A stretch of 64,000 bases of DNA, taken from assembly GCA_949825045.1 (NCBI GenBank), contig OX463808.1, positions 28,705,674-28,769,673 of the forward strand, written 5' to 3'. Each line of letters starts with the position of its first letter. The stretch's first letter is position 1. This document shows positions 23,801 to 33,215 of this stretch, piece after piece. The notes under the pieces are model-generated. The model ran no database searches. It had not been told where the DNA came from and saw only the letters and a list, made by a program, of their open reading frames with translations. The stretch is from Argyresthia goedartella (Eukaryota > Arthropoda > Insecta > Lepidoptera > Argyresthiidae). A program made the position numbers and the translations under genes.

Positions 23801-26800
23801 AAGCTGTGGTTTCATTGTTTGGGACGGTGGTGGTGATTTAATTTTGGCTTGTTTTGGGATATGATTTATGAGGATATGAGGTGCGGCGTTCACACGTGCC
23901 TAAGGATTTTCACGCAGGATTGTGCAATTACAATGACATAATGCGTTTGTCATCAAGATTTTGTTAAATTAATAAAAAAAAAAAAAAAAAAAAGAGTTTT
24001 GGAATCGGTAATAGTTTGGTTATGTACATATATGTCACCGAAAGAATGTCTGTGATGAATAGTTTGTAAACTTAAGAGAAAAAAACGTTAGATTATAAAC
24101 TAATGGTTTTGACAATCTTAGGGTGACACAAAGTAGGTTATTCAATATTTTAAAGAATATTGTAATTCTTTAAAATATTGAATAACCTACTTTGGATTAC
24201 CTTCTCGGAATTCGGTCGTTGATCGAGATTATCATCGCCACCAAATAATTAAAACAAACTAGACTTAATTTCAAATCACGAAAGCGCCTGACTTTTTCGT
24301 GCCCCTAGACGTTTATAGCTCAGTTATAATTAAGTTGAACTAAAGGATTAATTTTCAATTATGTATAAAAGCTGCTCCATAAGTATTGTTAATTTTCACA
24401 GTTCCTTTACTACTTTACAAGGTTAGCCAAAATGGATTGGCTAACATTGGTCAAAAATGGGCCGCTACCACATCGAATGAGAATAAACATAATCATTTAT
24501 ATATAGACACAAGGCCCCACACTAGGATACCCTGTGTAGTGAGGACCGGGAACAGCGCCGTCACACATATAGACACATCCAAGACCTCTTGATTCTTTTT
24601 TATTGTCCCCAGCCGGAATTCGAACCCCGGACCTCTCGATTGAGCCTTGAATGGCAACGCCACGAGGTCGTCTAAGACGTGACATAGATGGATACAACGC
24701 ACCGTCCACCGTTATGCGCGCGCATAAGATGGTGTCCATCTTATGTTTTCTTGATTTTTGTTTTCAGCCCGACGATACCGAAATAGAGACCCTCCCTAGG
24801 CTATAGATGGTTGAAGATGTTCGAAAATCAGTTCAACTCGATGCTTCAAATTTAATGTTACCCTCGGATCTTTCAACAGTGCATGGATTGTTTGTAAGAG
24901 ACAACAAATCGGTCAAATGCGAGTCGGACTCGCACACGAAGGGTTCCGTACCATCCTACAAGAAAAATTAAGGACAAAAAAAATATTTAAATATTTTCGA
25001 TACAAATAACGGATTCGACGTCTGACCAATTTCGCCACCGACAACGAAAGAAGTGCCGCAAAAATTGCGATATATTAATTCGCAGGCATATTAAAACGGA
25101 AACGGAAACGTCCCTTGTATGGGGGGCTACCCTTTATTAAATAAAATCTTGTGTAGTTCACTTATTGTTGCTGTAACAGCAACAGAAGTGCATATTTTGA
25201 GAAAATTTCAACTCTACCTATTACGGTTCATGATCATCACCCGCTGACGGACGGACGGATGAACAGGCGGGCAGCGGAGGCTTAGTAAGTAATACGGTAC
25301 CGTTTAGCACCGTTCGGGTACGGAACCCCAAAAAGTAGTGCAGCAGATTAGGAACGATTTGCATCAAACTCTGCCTTTCAAAAACATAACAATTTACATC
25401 TCAAACTACAATCTTGCGATATTGTATCCCGAATCCAAAACAAAACATGTTTTTTTTGCCTAATTAACGGAAATGTAATAAGTATAGTAAATAATATCAT
25501 ACAATAAGAAAAAATATATATCAAACACAAATGTTAGATGTAAGCTAGTTATTAAGACATTGTAGTGGCCTTACAGGGTTTATTGTTGTATATAGTTTTG
25601 TTAAAGTATACCACAATGACGCAATAAATATATGAGAATGAGTATGAGTATGAGAAATATAAAAGAAGAATCTATGTTTAAATTGTTTTTAAACACCAGC
25701 GTCAAATAATATAAAGATTAATTTGGGTGCATCGTGTGAAATTCGTCAAGATAACACACACCCAACATCCGGGGTGAGAGTTTGTTTAGTTAATCTTTCT
25801 ACCTTTATAAGCTCTCGTCTGCGACTTTAGTAATTTCAATATGTTTTTAGTTCGTATGAGGTATTGTAGGGTAAATGTAGAGACTGCTTTATTACATACA
25901 TACATATGCTCACGCCTTTTCCCGGTAGAGTGGCCAGCAGAGACTAAAGACCTCCACCTAAATTCATTACTTTTATCAAAAACTTTTTATTATGATTTAC
26001 TGGATGACTCATTCCCCATTTTGATATCTATTTATTCATCATAAAGCCTGAACTAAAAATTGACAAATCGTAGTAATCAAACTATCAGTAGTAGTAGACA
26101 TAAATTGTTAACTTGAATGTGGATTAAAACAAACATTTCAAAACTTTACGGTATTTGCACATATCATCTAAACAATTTTTAGGGTTCCGCAAGTTAGTTT
26201 TAGGTCAACGCAATTAAAAGATACCACAAAAACTATTATGTTTATTACCGTTTGTCACAATTTTGCCCAATTTGTCGGGAAAGGAATCAAAACATACCTA
26301 GTTAACCTAGAACTGCGAAAATTGGCAAGAAGAAAATTATGAAGAAGAAGAAAATATGTGATTTGTTCGGAACCCTCGGTGCGTGAGTCCGCCTCGCACT
26401 TGGCCGATTTTTATGATTTAGTCATTTTGAACCACCCCTGCGTTGTACTAAACAAATATTGTTTGTCTTATTAAAGCTGAACTGAGAAACAGCTGGTGAG
26501 AATGGGGCCTTTATACAGGGTGTATGCTTAGTAATAATAGGCTTGTTTAAATTATGATAATCGTGCGCAGAGATAGCGTCCGTTTTTTTTTGGAGTATAA
26601 TTTATTAAAGTAAGGTATTTATTTGATGTAGAGCAAAAAGTCAACCGGTTAATCTAAAATCGTTATCATAATTGTTATCATTTATATCAATTCATCATCA
26701 TCATCAATTAATTAAATACAAGAGAGCTATGAATTAATGTTATCTTTGTTAATACAAAAGTTTGTTTCCATCAAACCTAAGGTGGGTAAACGTCCACAAT

Positions 26801-27190
26801 TCATTATTATATTGTATTTATTATATTATATTATATTATATTATATTATATTTTTTTTACAATAGTAGGTCAGAAAAATTATAATCATAGTTTTGTCTGA
26901 ATGTTTTTTTCTTTTTTATTTCTTACAAATTTTGCGACAGCACTAAGGCATTCCAAAAAGACAGAAACCCAAACAAAGATATCTCACCTCAACCTCTTCG
27001 CTTCATCGATGAACGGCCGCTTCTCCATCTCCGTCAGAAGTTTCCACTCGGCCCCCAGGCGTTTGGAGATCTCCGAGTTGTGCATCTTCGGGTTGTCCTG
27101 AGCCATCTTCCGCCGTTGCCCGCGTGACCACACCATAAACGCGTTCATGGGCCTCTTGATGTGCTCGGAAGGAGGCTTGCCGAGCGACAT
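17670..27190 (-). CDS. Sox21: SoxB2-group HMG-box transcription factor (Sox21/Sox14-like), three exons
   Basis: This is a DNA-binding regulator expected to act in the nucleus; SoxB genes work mainly in neural and early embryonic patterning (family knowledge). Joined exons 27190-26988, 18522-18219 and 17837-17670 give 224 residues with no break. The HMG box (about residues 9-87) begins [20 protein letters not shown] and ends ...[14 protein letters not shown], diagnostic of SoxB. The short N-terminus before the box resembles SoxB2 (Sox14/21). The C-terminal region is Pro/Met-rich, then carries a YxxAL repeat and ends [15 protein letters not shown]. The start is the first in-frame ATG (context GAAACC ATG). 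Whether it is the Sox21a or Sox21b orthologue is not decided here. Alternative first exons cannot be excluded. Confidence 0.9.
17838..18218 (-). other. Sox intron 2 with LTR-element debris
   Basis: This 381-bp intron has donor CAG|GTTAGT and acceptor CCACAG. Two degraded direct repeats lie at about 17904-17960 and 18054-18110. Both contain a ggcgcc...(t)ttgg(c/a)gcccaacatgg pattern on the plus strand, close to the primer-binding site motif of the intact LTR element. Confidence 0.7.
18219..18522 (-). CDS. Sox21: Sox exon 2 (end of HMG box and linker)
   Basis: The acceptor reads TTTCATTCCAG|GGC. The first G completes the Arg codon split with exon 1; the exon then reads [21 protein letters not shown] Lys-rich segment, GFGISGLM, and a Met/Pro/His-rich linker follow. 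The exon ends AHLQ at a near-consensus donor (CAG|GTTAGT). Read-through would meet a stop after 20 codons. Confidence 0.9.
20151..20432 (+). mobile_element. MITE family B, copy 1
   Basis: About 280 bp matching 43318-43565 in the same orientation (ggctagtattt(c/a)atcgcacatc start; shared gaaggataaa and gcttcgctt blocks). In the second copy the ends are clear inverted repeats; here they are more decayed. No coding. Confidence 0.65.
20870..21803 (+). pseudogene. RTE-like reverse transcriptase remnant
   Basis: Decayed plus-strand remnant. Pieces in different frames are recognisable: [32 protein letters not shown], and a degraded C-terminal tail with remnants of a Cys/His motif before a short tcatcatcatcatga tail (21789-21803). 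Many stops and frameshifts are present. The YLGS...INRRIG pattern is typical of the RTE-type elements common in invertebrates. Confidence 0.6.
22048..22140 (-). mobile_element. 3' end of a minus-strand non-LTR element
   Basis: Tandem aaagtc units (22052-22073) lead into a short AT-rich stretch. On the minus strand this is a 3' UTR fragment followed by a (GACTTT)n tail, the same type of tail as on NL1, NL2 and NL4. Confidence 0.45.
22249..22400. mobile_element. Foldback MITE (hairpin, about 69-bp arms)
   Basis: Left arm 22249-22317 and right arm 22332-22400 are inverted repeats with only a few mismatches, separated by a 14-base loop (caatattcaaaata). The arms carry ttaacaaattggtta and cacgtg. 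The structure is almost all inverted repeat, typical of a foldback element, and would form a long RNA hairpin in the Sox pre-mRNA. Confidence 0.8.
22779..23030 (-). mobile_element. SINE-A copy 1 (tRNA-derived)
   Basis: On the minus strand the head has a Pol III A box (TGGCCGAGTCGG, 23018-23007) and a perfect B box (GGTTCGAGTCC, 22974-22964). The body continues through CCTAGTTTGGGGCTAG to a (TAT/TAA)n tail at 22779-22790. Other copies: 28976-29115 (partial), 38225-38455, 48163-48400, and a tail-only match at 39585-39634. Confidence 0.9.
23285..23455 (+). mobile_element. LINE 3'-end fragment
   Basis: Ends in tgcccagcggtgggtcgatg then tgggctgatcat, a 3' terminal signature common to insect LINE copies. 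No open frame remains. Confidence 0.45.
24129..24194. repeat. Perfect hairpin, 30-bp arms
   Basis: Arms 24129-24158 and 24165-24194 are perfectly complementary around a 6-base loop (attgta). No further homologous copy was noticed in the window. Confidence 0.85.
24501..24672 (-). mobile_element. SINE-B copy 1 (tRNA-derived)
   Basis: On the minus strand it starts with a tRNA-like head (CGACCTCGTGGCGTTGCC) and has a B box near 24615-24625 (GGGTTCGAATTCC). It continues through an AT-rich linker to CAGGGTATCCTAGTGTGGGG. That last block is shared with SINE-A. Other copies: 37180-37356, 42642-42816, 49485-49664. Confidence 0.8.
24905..25333 (+). repeat. Dispersed repeat family L, copy 1
   Basis: It begins atgcgagtcggactcgcaca, reaches ggttccgtacc at 24944-24955, and ends with acggacggacggatg, gcttagtaagtaata and ggtacggaacccc. 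The two ggttccgtacc/ggtacggaacc blocks are inverted. A minus-strand partial copy is at 26168-26412. Not coding. Confidence 0.65.
26168..26412 (-). repeat. Dispersed repeat family L, copy 2 (partial)
   Basis: On the minus strand it starts AAAAATCGGCCAAGTGCGAG, includes GCACCGAGGGTTCCGAAC, and closes near tagggttccgc (26176). Middle region diverged from copy 1. Confidence 0.55.
26813..26852. repeat. (TTATA)n microsatellite
   Basis: Perfect pentanucleotide run of about eight units in intron 1, followed by a T run. Confidence 0.85.
26988..27190 (-). CDS. Sox21: Sox exon 1 (start and first part of HMG box)
   Basis: ATG at 27190-27188, then [20 protein letters not shown]. It carries most of the HMG box including the [12 protein letters not shown]-contact helix and [14 protein letters not shown]. 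The donor is AG|GTGAGA. Coding length is 203 bases, leaving a phase-2 Arg codon. The frame is open upstream but lacks another ATG. Confidence 0.92.
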
Positions 27191-27529
27191 GGTTTCCGGG
27201 CGGAATTGAAGAATTTTTAAAATGGAACTCGCTCTTCTGTTTTTCAATTTCGGAAAAGTTTTTGTTTTTGTTTCTCGCACTGATTTTAGGGTATTTTTCT
27301 AAAGTCTTATTGAGTACGAGATACAATTTTAAACAAAAGGTGTATTCAATATAGTAACAAAAGTTTTATTTTCAATGTTGATAGTCGTTATAGTTTTGAA
27401 TTCCATAATTCAGTATAAATAACTGCAATAATTGTAACCAGAAACAATAATTACAAGAAACGGCAATAATTCACTTTCGGCAATTTGAAATAAAACAGTT
27501 CGGCGCTACAATACAGGCAGCTAAGGTAT

Positions 27530-27725
27530 TCCCGCGCGCGTCCATGAAAAGCTCCAGAAAGCTGAATGCGGTGCTTTTCTCGGTAGTGTCATGTTAAAAG
27601 TCGCCGCGACTCTAGCTCGGGCTCCCCCGTCTCTATTTCCCCCCCTCAGAGGGTTCAGGCCAATCAAAGCCCGCCGTGGGCGGACGCTGGCTCCTGATTG
27701 GCGGAGACGACGTCATTGGCAACAG
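27530..27725 (-). promoter_or_regulatory. Candidate Sox promoter
   Basis: GC-rich island in AT-rich surroundings, 340-535 bases upstream of the Sox ATG. It has CCAAT at 27660-27664, ATTGG (CCAAT on the minus strand) at 27697-27701 and 27715-27719, a GC box (gggcgg, 27678-27683) and a CRE-like gacgtcat around 27709. A cgcgcgcg run lies near 27533. No TATA box was identified. Promoter activity is inferred from motifs and position. Confidence 0.5.
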
Positions 27726-28342
27726 GTAGCCAGTGCGTTCTTGTTTGCATGTTTATTAGCGAGATTAAATTTTCTTTTTAAACCACAATCTCGGGGTTTG
27801 AAAAAAGAACGCTTCTCGCCACGTAATCGAATGCCGTTTCAATTTGTGGCGAGTGGCGGCGGAGGTGAGAGCTCTGATTGAGACAAATTGTGTACCTCCT
27901 GAATATTTAAGTGGACATCTGTAACTTTTGACATTTACTTTTATTTAGCATAGTTACTAATCGAAGATTTAGGTATTTAAAATAGGTACATCTGGTATGC
28001 GCTAAATATCTCTAAATACGTTCTAAAACTAAACATGAATTAACTATTACATCATAACCATCTATGGGATGGTATAGTCTCAGTTGGAAGAACACATTTA
28101 AGTGTATATAAGATTGTTAAGTAATATAATTTTGAAAAAAACTTCCTAACACTTTAGCTTAAAGATGAGGCTCCCCGATAGTGAAACTTTGTATTTTAGT
28201 TTCAGCTTACTTTTAAAGGAATATAAATTCAATTAAAAATAATGATAGTCAATGTAAGGAGGACTACCAGGGTAACATATAGATATTATTTAATATTGTT
28301 ATAACGATGAAATAAATATCAAGTACAATTCCCTACCACATA
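27726..28342. other. Upstream flank of the Sox gene
   Basis: No gene or clear repeat recognised. A GC-richer patch continues to about 27880; beyond it the DNA is AT-rich. Confidence 0.35.
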
Positions 28343-28500
28343 CATATACTTTACTTTATACTTTATTGCACAAAAACAAAAGATACAGGCAAGCTATAGG
28401 TTTTAGAGATAACTCCACAACGACATTTCTTCCAGCATACCTAGGGTGGGCAGGATACATTTAAAAAACAGGTAGACCTATGTCCACAACGTTAAATAAT
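28343..28500 (-). mobile_element. LINE 3' end, tail family T, copy 1
   Basis: On the minus strand this is a 3' UTR block (ccagcatacctagggtgggc region reversed) followed by a terminal tail of tactttatacttt type. Better copies lie at 30770-30925 (+) and 31315-31480 (-), with a partial at 30395-30480 (+). Confidence 0.5.
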
Positions 28501-28503
28501 TAA

Positions 28504-28506
<3 letters not shown>

Positions 28507-28555
<49 letters not shown>
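28507..28555. repeat. (TA)n microsatellite
   Basis: About 24 uninterrupted TA units. Confidence 0.95.
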
Positions 28556-28559
<4 letters not shown>

Positions 28560-28686
28560 CCACTATGTACATGATACATTATATCGATAAAAATACATAA
28601 AATTATACGACAAAATATATATAAATTCAATATACTTACTTATGTCCATTATGGACGAGAAAGATAGTGTTTTTTAAAGCGAAATT

Positions 28687-29215
28687 TAATAGTAGTTTAT
28701 GTGAATGATATATAATACCTAATTATGTACAGTTACATTCACCAGTTATTTAAACACATATCATAAGCTCTCTTTGATCTGTTTAGAAACCGCATGTTCG
28801 ACCGACATTGTGGCATTGATCATTGCTCTGCACTTGTTTAGCTTGTTCAGTAGTACCAACTTCACAGACAAACTAGGGGCGGCACGCGGGCGGGCGGCGG
28901 CGTTGGAAATGTGAATATCATAATATGTCGAAATATTGATACATTATGACTATATCAATATTCAGATAAGAAATAATAATAATAATAATAATAATACCTT
29001 GGACACCATTTACACACATTGATCTAGCCCCAAACTAGGATTCCCTGTATCTTGGGTACTAGACAACGATACACATACTTATATATATAAATATTATACT
29101 TAGATAGATAAACAACAATGAGTTTTTACCAAGTAGAGTATATCATTATGCTGTTAATAACGTGCTGTTTTTGGACGCGGTAAAGAGGGTTTATGATACG
29201 TGTGTAGATAAAATT
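28687..29215 (+). mobile_element. MITE family C, copy 1, split by SINE-A
   Basis: Matches 31985-32485: tagtagtttatgtga start, cataagctctctttgat, caaactaggg(g/a)cggcacgcgg, and the right terminal block gtttttaccaagtag...gatacgtgtgtagataaa. The left terminal inverted repeat is missing. A SINE-A fragment interrupts it at 28976-29115. Confidence 0.7.
28976..29115 (-). mobile_element. SINE-A copy 2, 5'-truncated
   Basis: Only the body and the (AAT)n tail (28976-28997) are present; the tRNA-like head is lost, as expected from incomplete reverse transcription. It lies inside MITE-C copy 1 and is therefore younger than that element. Confidence 0.8.
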
Positions 29216-29221
29216 TATTAA

Positions 29222-29420
29222 GTGACGCGCTGCGCTGTCTCTGATGGCACGAGGAAGTTTGTTCCAGAGAATGACAGCTGTAGTCTGAACCCATGTTCAT
29301 ATGCGGCTGTGTTGTCTTGCGGCGTTATAAGCAGTGACCGAGTGTGGGATCTCCGAGGCCTATCCGAAGAAAGAATTCAAAACGATCTCGTAAGAAGCCA
29401 GGGTAGCGAGGTATAAATAA
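29222..29420 (-). pseudogene. Reverse transcriptase C-terminal fragment
   Basis: On the minus strand a short stretch reads TTAVILWNKLPRAIRDSAAR, the C-terminal LWN.LP..IR signature of non-LTR reverse transcriptases. Stops flank it. Family not assigned. Confidence 0.45.
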
Positions 29421-29661
29421 GATGTTAAACATAAATGTTTATAATGTGATAAACAAATTTTGTGATAGTTACGTGAGACTTTTCGACTTTTTATTTAACC
29501 AACTGCATTAATACTCACTATTTTCCATAATTTAAGGTTTACAACAGGCTGTTAAGGCCTAATACGTCGCCTGTAATTAAACTATTAGAAAGTTTTTTTC
29601 GTTAAATAGTTAGCAAGAAATAACATCGTTCCAGAGGTAGAGCCATAATACCACGTAAAGC

Positions 29662-29709
29662 CCCATTTGTTCAACAGAGCCGTTCTCAAGGCTCTGTTGA
29701 ACAAATGGG
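29662..29709. repeat. Perfect hairpin, 20-bp arms
   Basis: cccatttgttcaacagagcc and its exact reverse complement flank an 8-base loop (gttctcaa). Confidence 0.85.
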
Positions 29710-29865
29710 AATATTTGACAGAATGAAAAAGTGTTCGAGTTCAGATGAAATTAAACTTATGACATTGTACATAAGAGTCACTCCTAGTTCAATTCGGATA
29801 CTTTCTCGACGCGTTATTATGCGTGCTACCCGCAAAGTACATCTAGTGACCACGTGTCCACAATA

Positions 29866-29879
29866 CCCCCCCCCCCCCC
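29866..29879. repeat. C homopolymer
   Basis: A run of about 13 C residues, unusual in this AT-rich DNA. Confidence 0.9.
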
Positions 29880-30484
29880 ACTCCCACGTCTACACTGCAA
29901 GTTAATTGCGGCCTTGTCCGCACATTTGCATGACACAGCCGCCGCCGCGCCATCTCCACACACCGGGGCACTGAGATGGCTGTCGGAACGTCTGAATGCG
30001 CCCTAATATCAGTGTGTTGTATAGAGTGTAACACAAATGTATCGTTATATTTTAAAGCGTTGTTAGGAATGAAATTCGGAACAGCTTTCACTATAGAACA
30101 GTATTTTTTTCATTCTTCCTTTGATACCGATCAGCCGTTAGGCCGTACGTAAAACGTTTGGAGACGTCAAAACGAATCGGTTTCACAGTGAAAGTTGTTT
30201 AGTATTTCGTCTCCAATAAAACCCTTGAAAATACGAGTGCACCTTACTGATACGTACTGTATCTTCCATAGCGACGGATTATCTCGACTGTACATAGAAA
30301 CACGAGCTGCTTGTTGAATTGAATCTGTTGCTAAGGGATGACTACGTGAAAGAAAACTAATTAATTACCCTTACTAGCAATCGACTGTCATGTCCTGCCT
30401 AGGTTTGCTGGAAATCTCTTTTTAAAAATAAGCTCGCTTTTGCGCATTGTTCATGTTTTTTTACTCATTTTTTAAATCATAAAG

Positions 30485-30720
30485 TATATTGAATTCGGTT
30501 GTAGAATGCACTCTCTGGCACCATCAGGGACAGTCCTACTCTCAATATATTTAAAAGTCGAGTGAAGAAGCATTACCTCTCTCTTTAGAAATACAGGTAG
30601 TATCTATGTATGTAAGTACTTATTAGCACATTTATATATAATAGTAGTAGTTAGTATTATAATATAAGTATTTAGTATATAATTATAGTAATTAAATGTT
30701 TTATTTTATTTATTAATATT
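30485..30720 (+). pseudogene. Non-LTR reverse transcriptase C-terminus and 3' end
   Basis: Plus-strand frame reads ALSGTIRDSPTLNIFKSRVK then KHYLSL and a stop, the typical C-terminal end of a Jockey/CR1-type RT, followed by an AT-rich 3' UTR. The upstream part is missing. Confidence 0.55.
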
Positions 30721-30769
30721 TATGTAAGTACTCGTTTATTTCGTCATATTGTTTACACGTACACATAGG

Positions 30770-30925
30770 TCTACCCTTGCTCAGCAATCAACGTTTCCAA
30801 CTCTAACCTGGTTTGCTGGAAGAGATCTCTTATTAGAGATAAGCTCGCCTTTGTACACAATTTTTATGTAACTCTTTTTTATATCATTCGTGTGCAATAA
30901 AGAAATTATGAATTATGAAATTGAA
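30770..30925 (+). mobile_element. LINE 3' end, tail family T, copy 2
   Basis: Contains gctggaagagatctcttatt and agataagctcgcctttgtac, then gtgcaataaagaaattatga and a short (aattatg)n tail. It is nearly the mirror of 31315-31480. Confidence 0.65.
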
Positions 30926-31314
30926 AGTATATCTATTGAATAAATAATAACTATATAACCGCCTAAAGGTGGCTTCAACTGCGGCTCTGCCACCCCGTAT
31001 GAAAAATGGGGTAACGCATGACTACGTAGACCTTTATAAAACTGCTGTTTCTAACTCTTAAAGATACCCCAAATAAAGTGAAGGATAAGACAAGGATTGC
31101 CTGTGGAATCCTTGTGTGAGCATAATGTCAGAAAACAAAAATGGCTGCTTACCAAATTAATATGCGGACCGGCCCACGGCCAGAAAATTTTGTTTTTTAC
31201 TTATTTTAGAAGGATCGTAGTGTATAATTTAGTAGCTTTTGCACTTACTTAGGTATTTTTTACTCTATTTACCAAGTACTTGTGCAAAAGTATGCATTTG
31301 AAGAAACTACATGT

Positions 31315-31480
31315 TTCATAATTCATAATTCATAATTTCTTTATTGCACACAACAAATATAAAGACAACAAGACTTACATGAAAATAGTGTACAAAGGCG
31401 AGCTTATCTCTAATAAGAGATCTCTTCCAGCAAACTAAATTAGGATGGGAAAGGTCAATTGCTGAGCAGGGGAAGACCAT
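31315..31480 (-). mobile_element. LINE 3' end, tail family T, copy 3 (inverted)
   Basis: On the minus strand it repeats the blocks of 30770-30925 and ends in three aattatg units (plus-strand cataattcataattcataat at 31317-31337). The two copies form a large imperfect inverted repeat about 0.4 kb apart. Confidence 0.65.
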
Positions 31481-31901
31481 GTGCAGAACAATATAATTGT
31501 TTAAATTGAATGTTGCTGTTTTCGGTTTAGGATCTAAATACCTATTTTCGGTTTAGGATCTAAATACCTAGTATGATCACAATGAATTTTGAAAAAGAAA
31601 GAAAAAGAAACGTATTTCCTACTCAAGGTTATCAAAGAGGTTACCACACGGGAGAGCGTAGCTACGAGGCGGCCAGTCTGAATAGACTCAGCTATTAGCC
31701 GGTATTCAGCCGGTATATAGCTTGTATTCAGCTGTTGTTTGACACAAGCTTGTCTCATGCAAATGTGGCCACACGTGTAGGGGGTCGATAACTTTTACTC
31801 ACTCTGATTTAGGTATGAATTTGGACGAATACAGTGTGAGTCTTTATAAAGTGCACATATCGAACAGAGTTGAAGGGGACCACATTTTATCGCCAAAAAA
31901 G

Positions 31902-32485
31902 GTTTTATCTACACACGTATAAACCCTCTTTTCTGCGTACAAAAACCGCACGTTACGATCAACATAATATTAAACTACTTGGTAATAGTAGTTTATGTGA
32001 CTGCTGCATAATGGAGGGCATTAAAACTCGAGAGTGGGTTTTTGAAACGAGCCGAAGGCGAGTTTCATAATAATATCACTCGAGAGTTTTAATGCCTAAT
32101 TATGTACAGTTACATACACTAGTTTATCTACACACATATCATAAGCTCTCTTTGATGTGTTCAGGAACCGCATGTTTGACCGGCATTGTGGTTCTGCAAT
32201 TGTTTAGCTTGTTCTTTAGTACCAACTTCACGCAGACGGGCGTCGGCGTTCGAAATTTGAATGTCAGTACCAACTTCACAGACAAACTAGGGACGGCACG
32301 CGGGTGGGCGTCGGCGTTCGAAATTTGAATGTCATTATATGTAGAAAAACTACACATAATGACCATTATGTGTAATTTTCCAGATACGAAACGAGTTTTT
32401 ACCAAGTAGTTTAACATAATGCTGATCGTAACTTGCGGTTTTTGAACGCAGTAAAGAGGGTCTATGATACGTGTGTAGATAAACT
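31902..32485 (+). mobile_element. MITE family C, copy 2 (complete)
   Basis: 584 bp with inverted terminal repeats of about 84 bases (31902-31985 and 32400-32485; outer end TTTATCTACACACGTAT). A nested foldback lies at about 32019-32093: actcgagagtg...cactcgagagt around gaaacgagccgaaggcgagtttc. No coding. Partial copies: 28687-29215 and 50671-50785. Confidence 0.8.
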
Positions 32486-32899
32486 ACTTTAAAAATATTA
32501 CGCGGTAAGTGGCGTCGGTCGGGGAAGGCAGCATGTATGCGATTCGAGCGCCTCTCGACCTTCCACGTACCACTCTATAATAATTAAGGATGTCAGCTAT
32601 GTCAGCCGGAGAAAAAATTTGCTTAACACAGGCATATCGTGGAAAACTTGAGCAGTAGAAAAACACAAGAAGCAATCAGGGTAACTAGCCAAATTTTTCT
32701 GCATAGTTTGATGAAAAAATCACTGAAAAAAATGAAAAAAGACAAGCGCGCTTGTTTTTCGTACTCCTACCAAGGTTCGTTGTATTTGGTCAACAACCTT
32801 ATAATTACTGACTCTTTATTGTGAAAATTGTGTTTCGCTCAGCATTGTGCCAACAACGAAGGAGACACAGAAAATGTAATGCATCATTCTGTTTTTGTT

Positions 32900-33215
32900 G
32901 TAGTTATGTAGGTAGATTACCCTTGTACAAGAGATGCTGGTTCGAATCCGGTGCTGACCATGTACATGGTCAGCACCGGAGTATCTACGCGATAATACAT
33001 TTGTCTTAAACACCTTTTCGGACGTTCCGTGTATCGGATGACACGTTAAGCTGTAGGTCCCGGCTACTGCTACTTGGCCGTATTTATTGTAAAACGAGTC
33101 CATCGACCCGCACTGAGCCATCGTGATGGAGTATGGCTCAATCTTACTCGTAGCCTGATTAGGCCTGTGCCCCTCAGTGGAGACATTAATGGGCTACATT
33201 TATTTATTTATTACC
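32900..33215 (+). mobile_element. SINE-C copy 1 (tRNA-like B box)
   Basis: A perfect B box (GGTTCGAATCC, 32939-32949) is followed by a body shared with 38500-38865 (tcggatgacacg, cgacccgcactgagcca, atggctcaatc, then a (att t)n tail at 33199-33213). The A box is not clear. A 34-base palindrome overlaps the B box end. Confidence 0.6.
32947..32980. repeat. Perfect 34-base palindrome
   Basis: tccggtgctgaccatgt is followed immediately by its exact reverse complement, with no loop. It is inside SINE-C copy 1, right behind the B box; it is absent from copy 2. Confidence 0.9.

Larger units (their letters stand above)
18523..26987 (-). other. Sox intron 1 (8.5 kb) loaded with repeats
   Basis: The intron splits the HMG box after the Arg codon's second base (LR|A). 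Donor AG|GTGAGA at 26988/26987, acceptor at 18523. It holds the repeats listed separately between 20.1 and 26.9 kb. Non-repeat stretches (18.5-20.1 kb, 25.3-26.2 kb) show no gene but could contain enhancers. Confidence 0.85.

Noticed and set aside
27003..27326. 107-residue minus-strand frame over Sox exon 1
   Set aside because: Shifted frame of the HMG exon; the correct frame gives the HMG box.
27591..27881. 96-residue GC-rich plus-strand frame
   Set aside because: Composition effect of the promoter-like island; no domain or start context.
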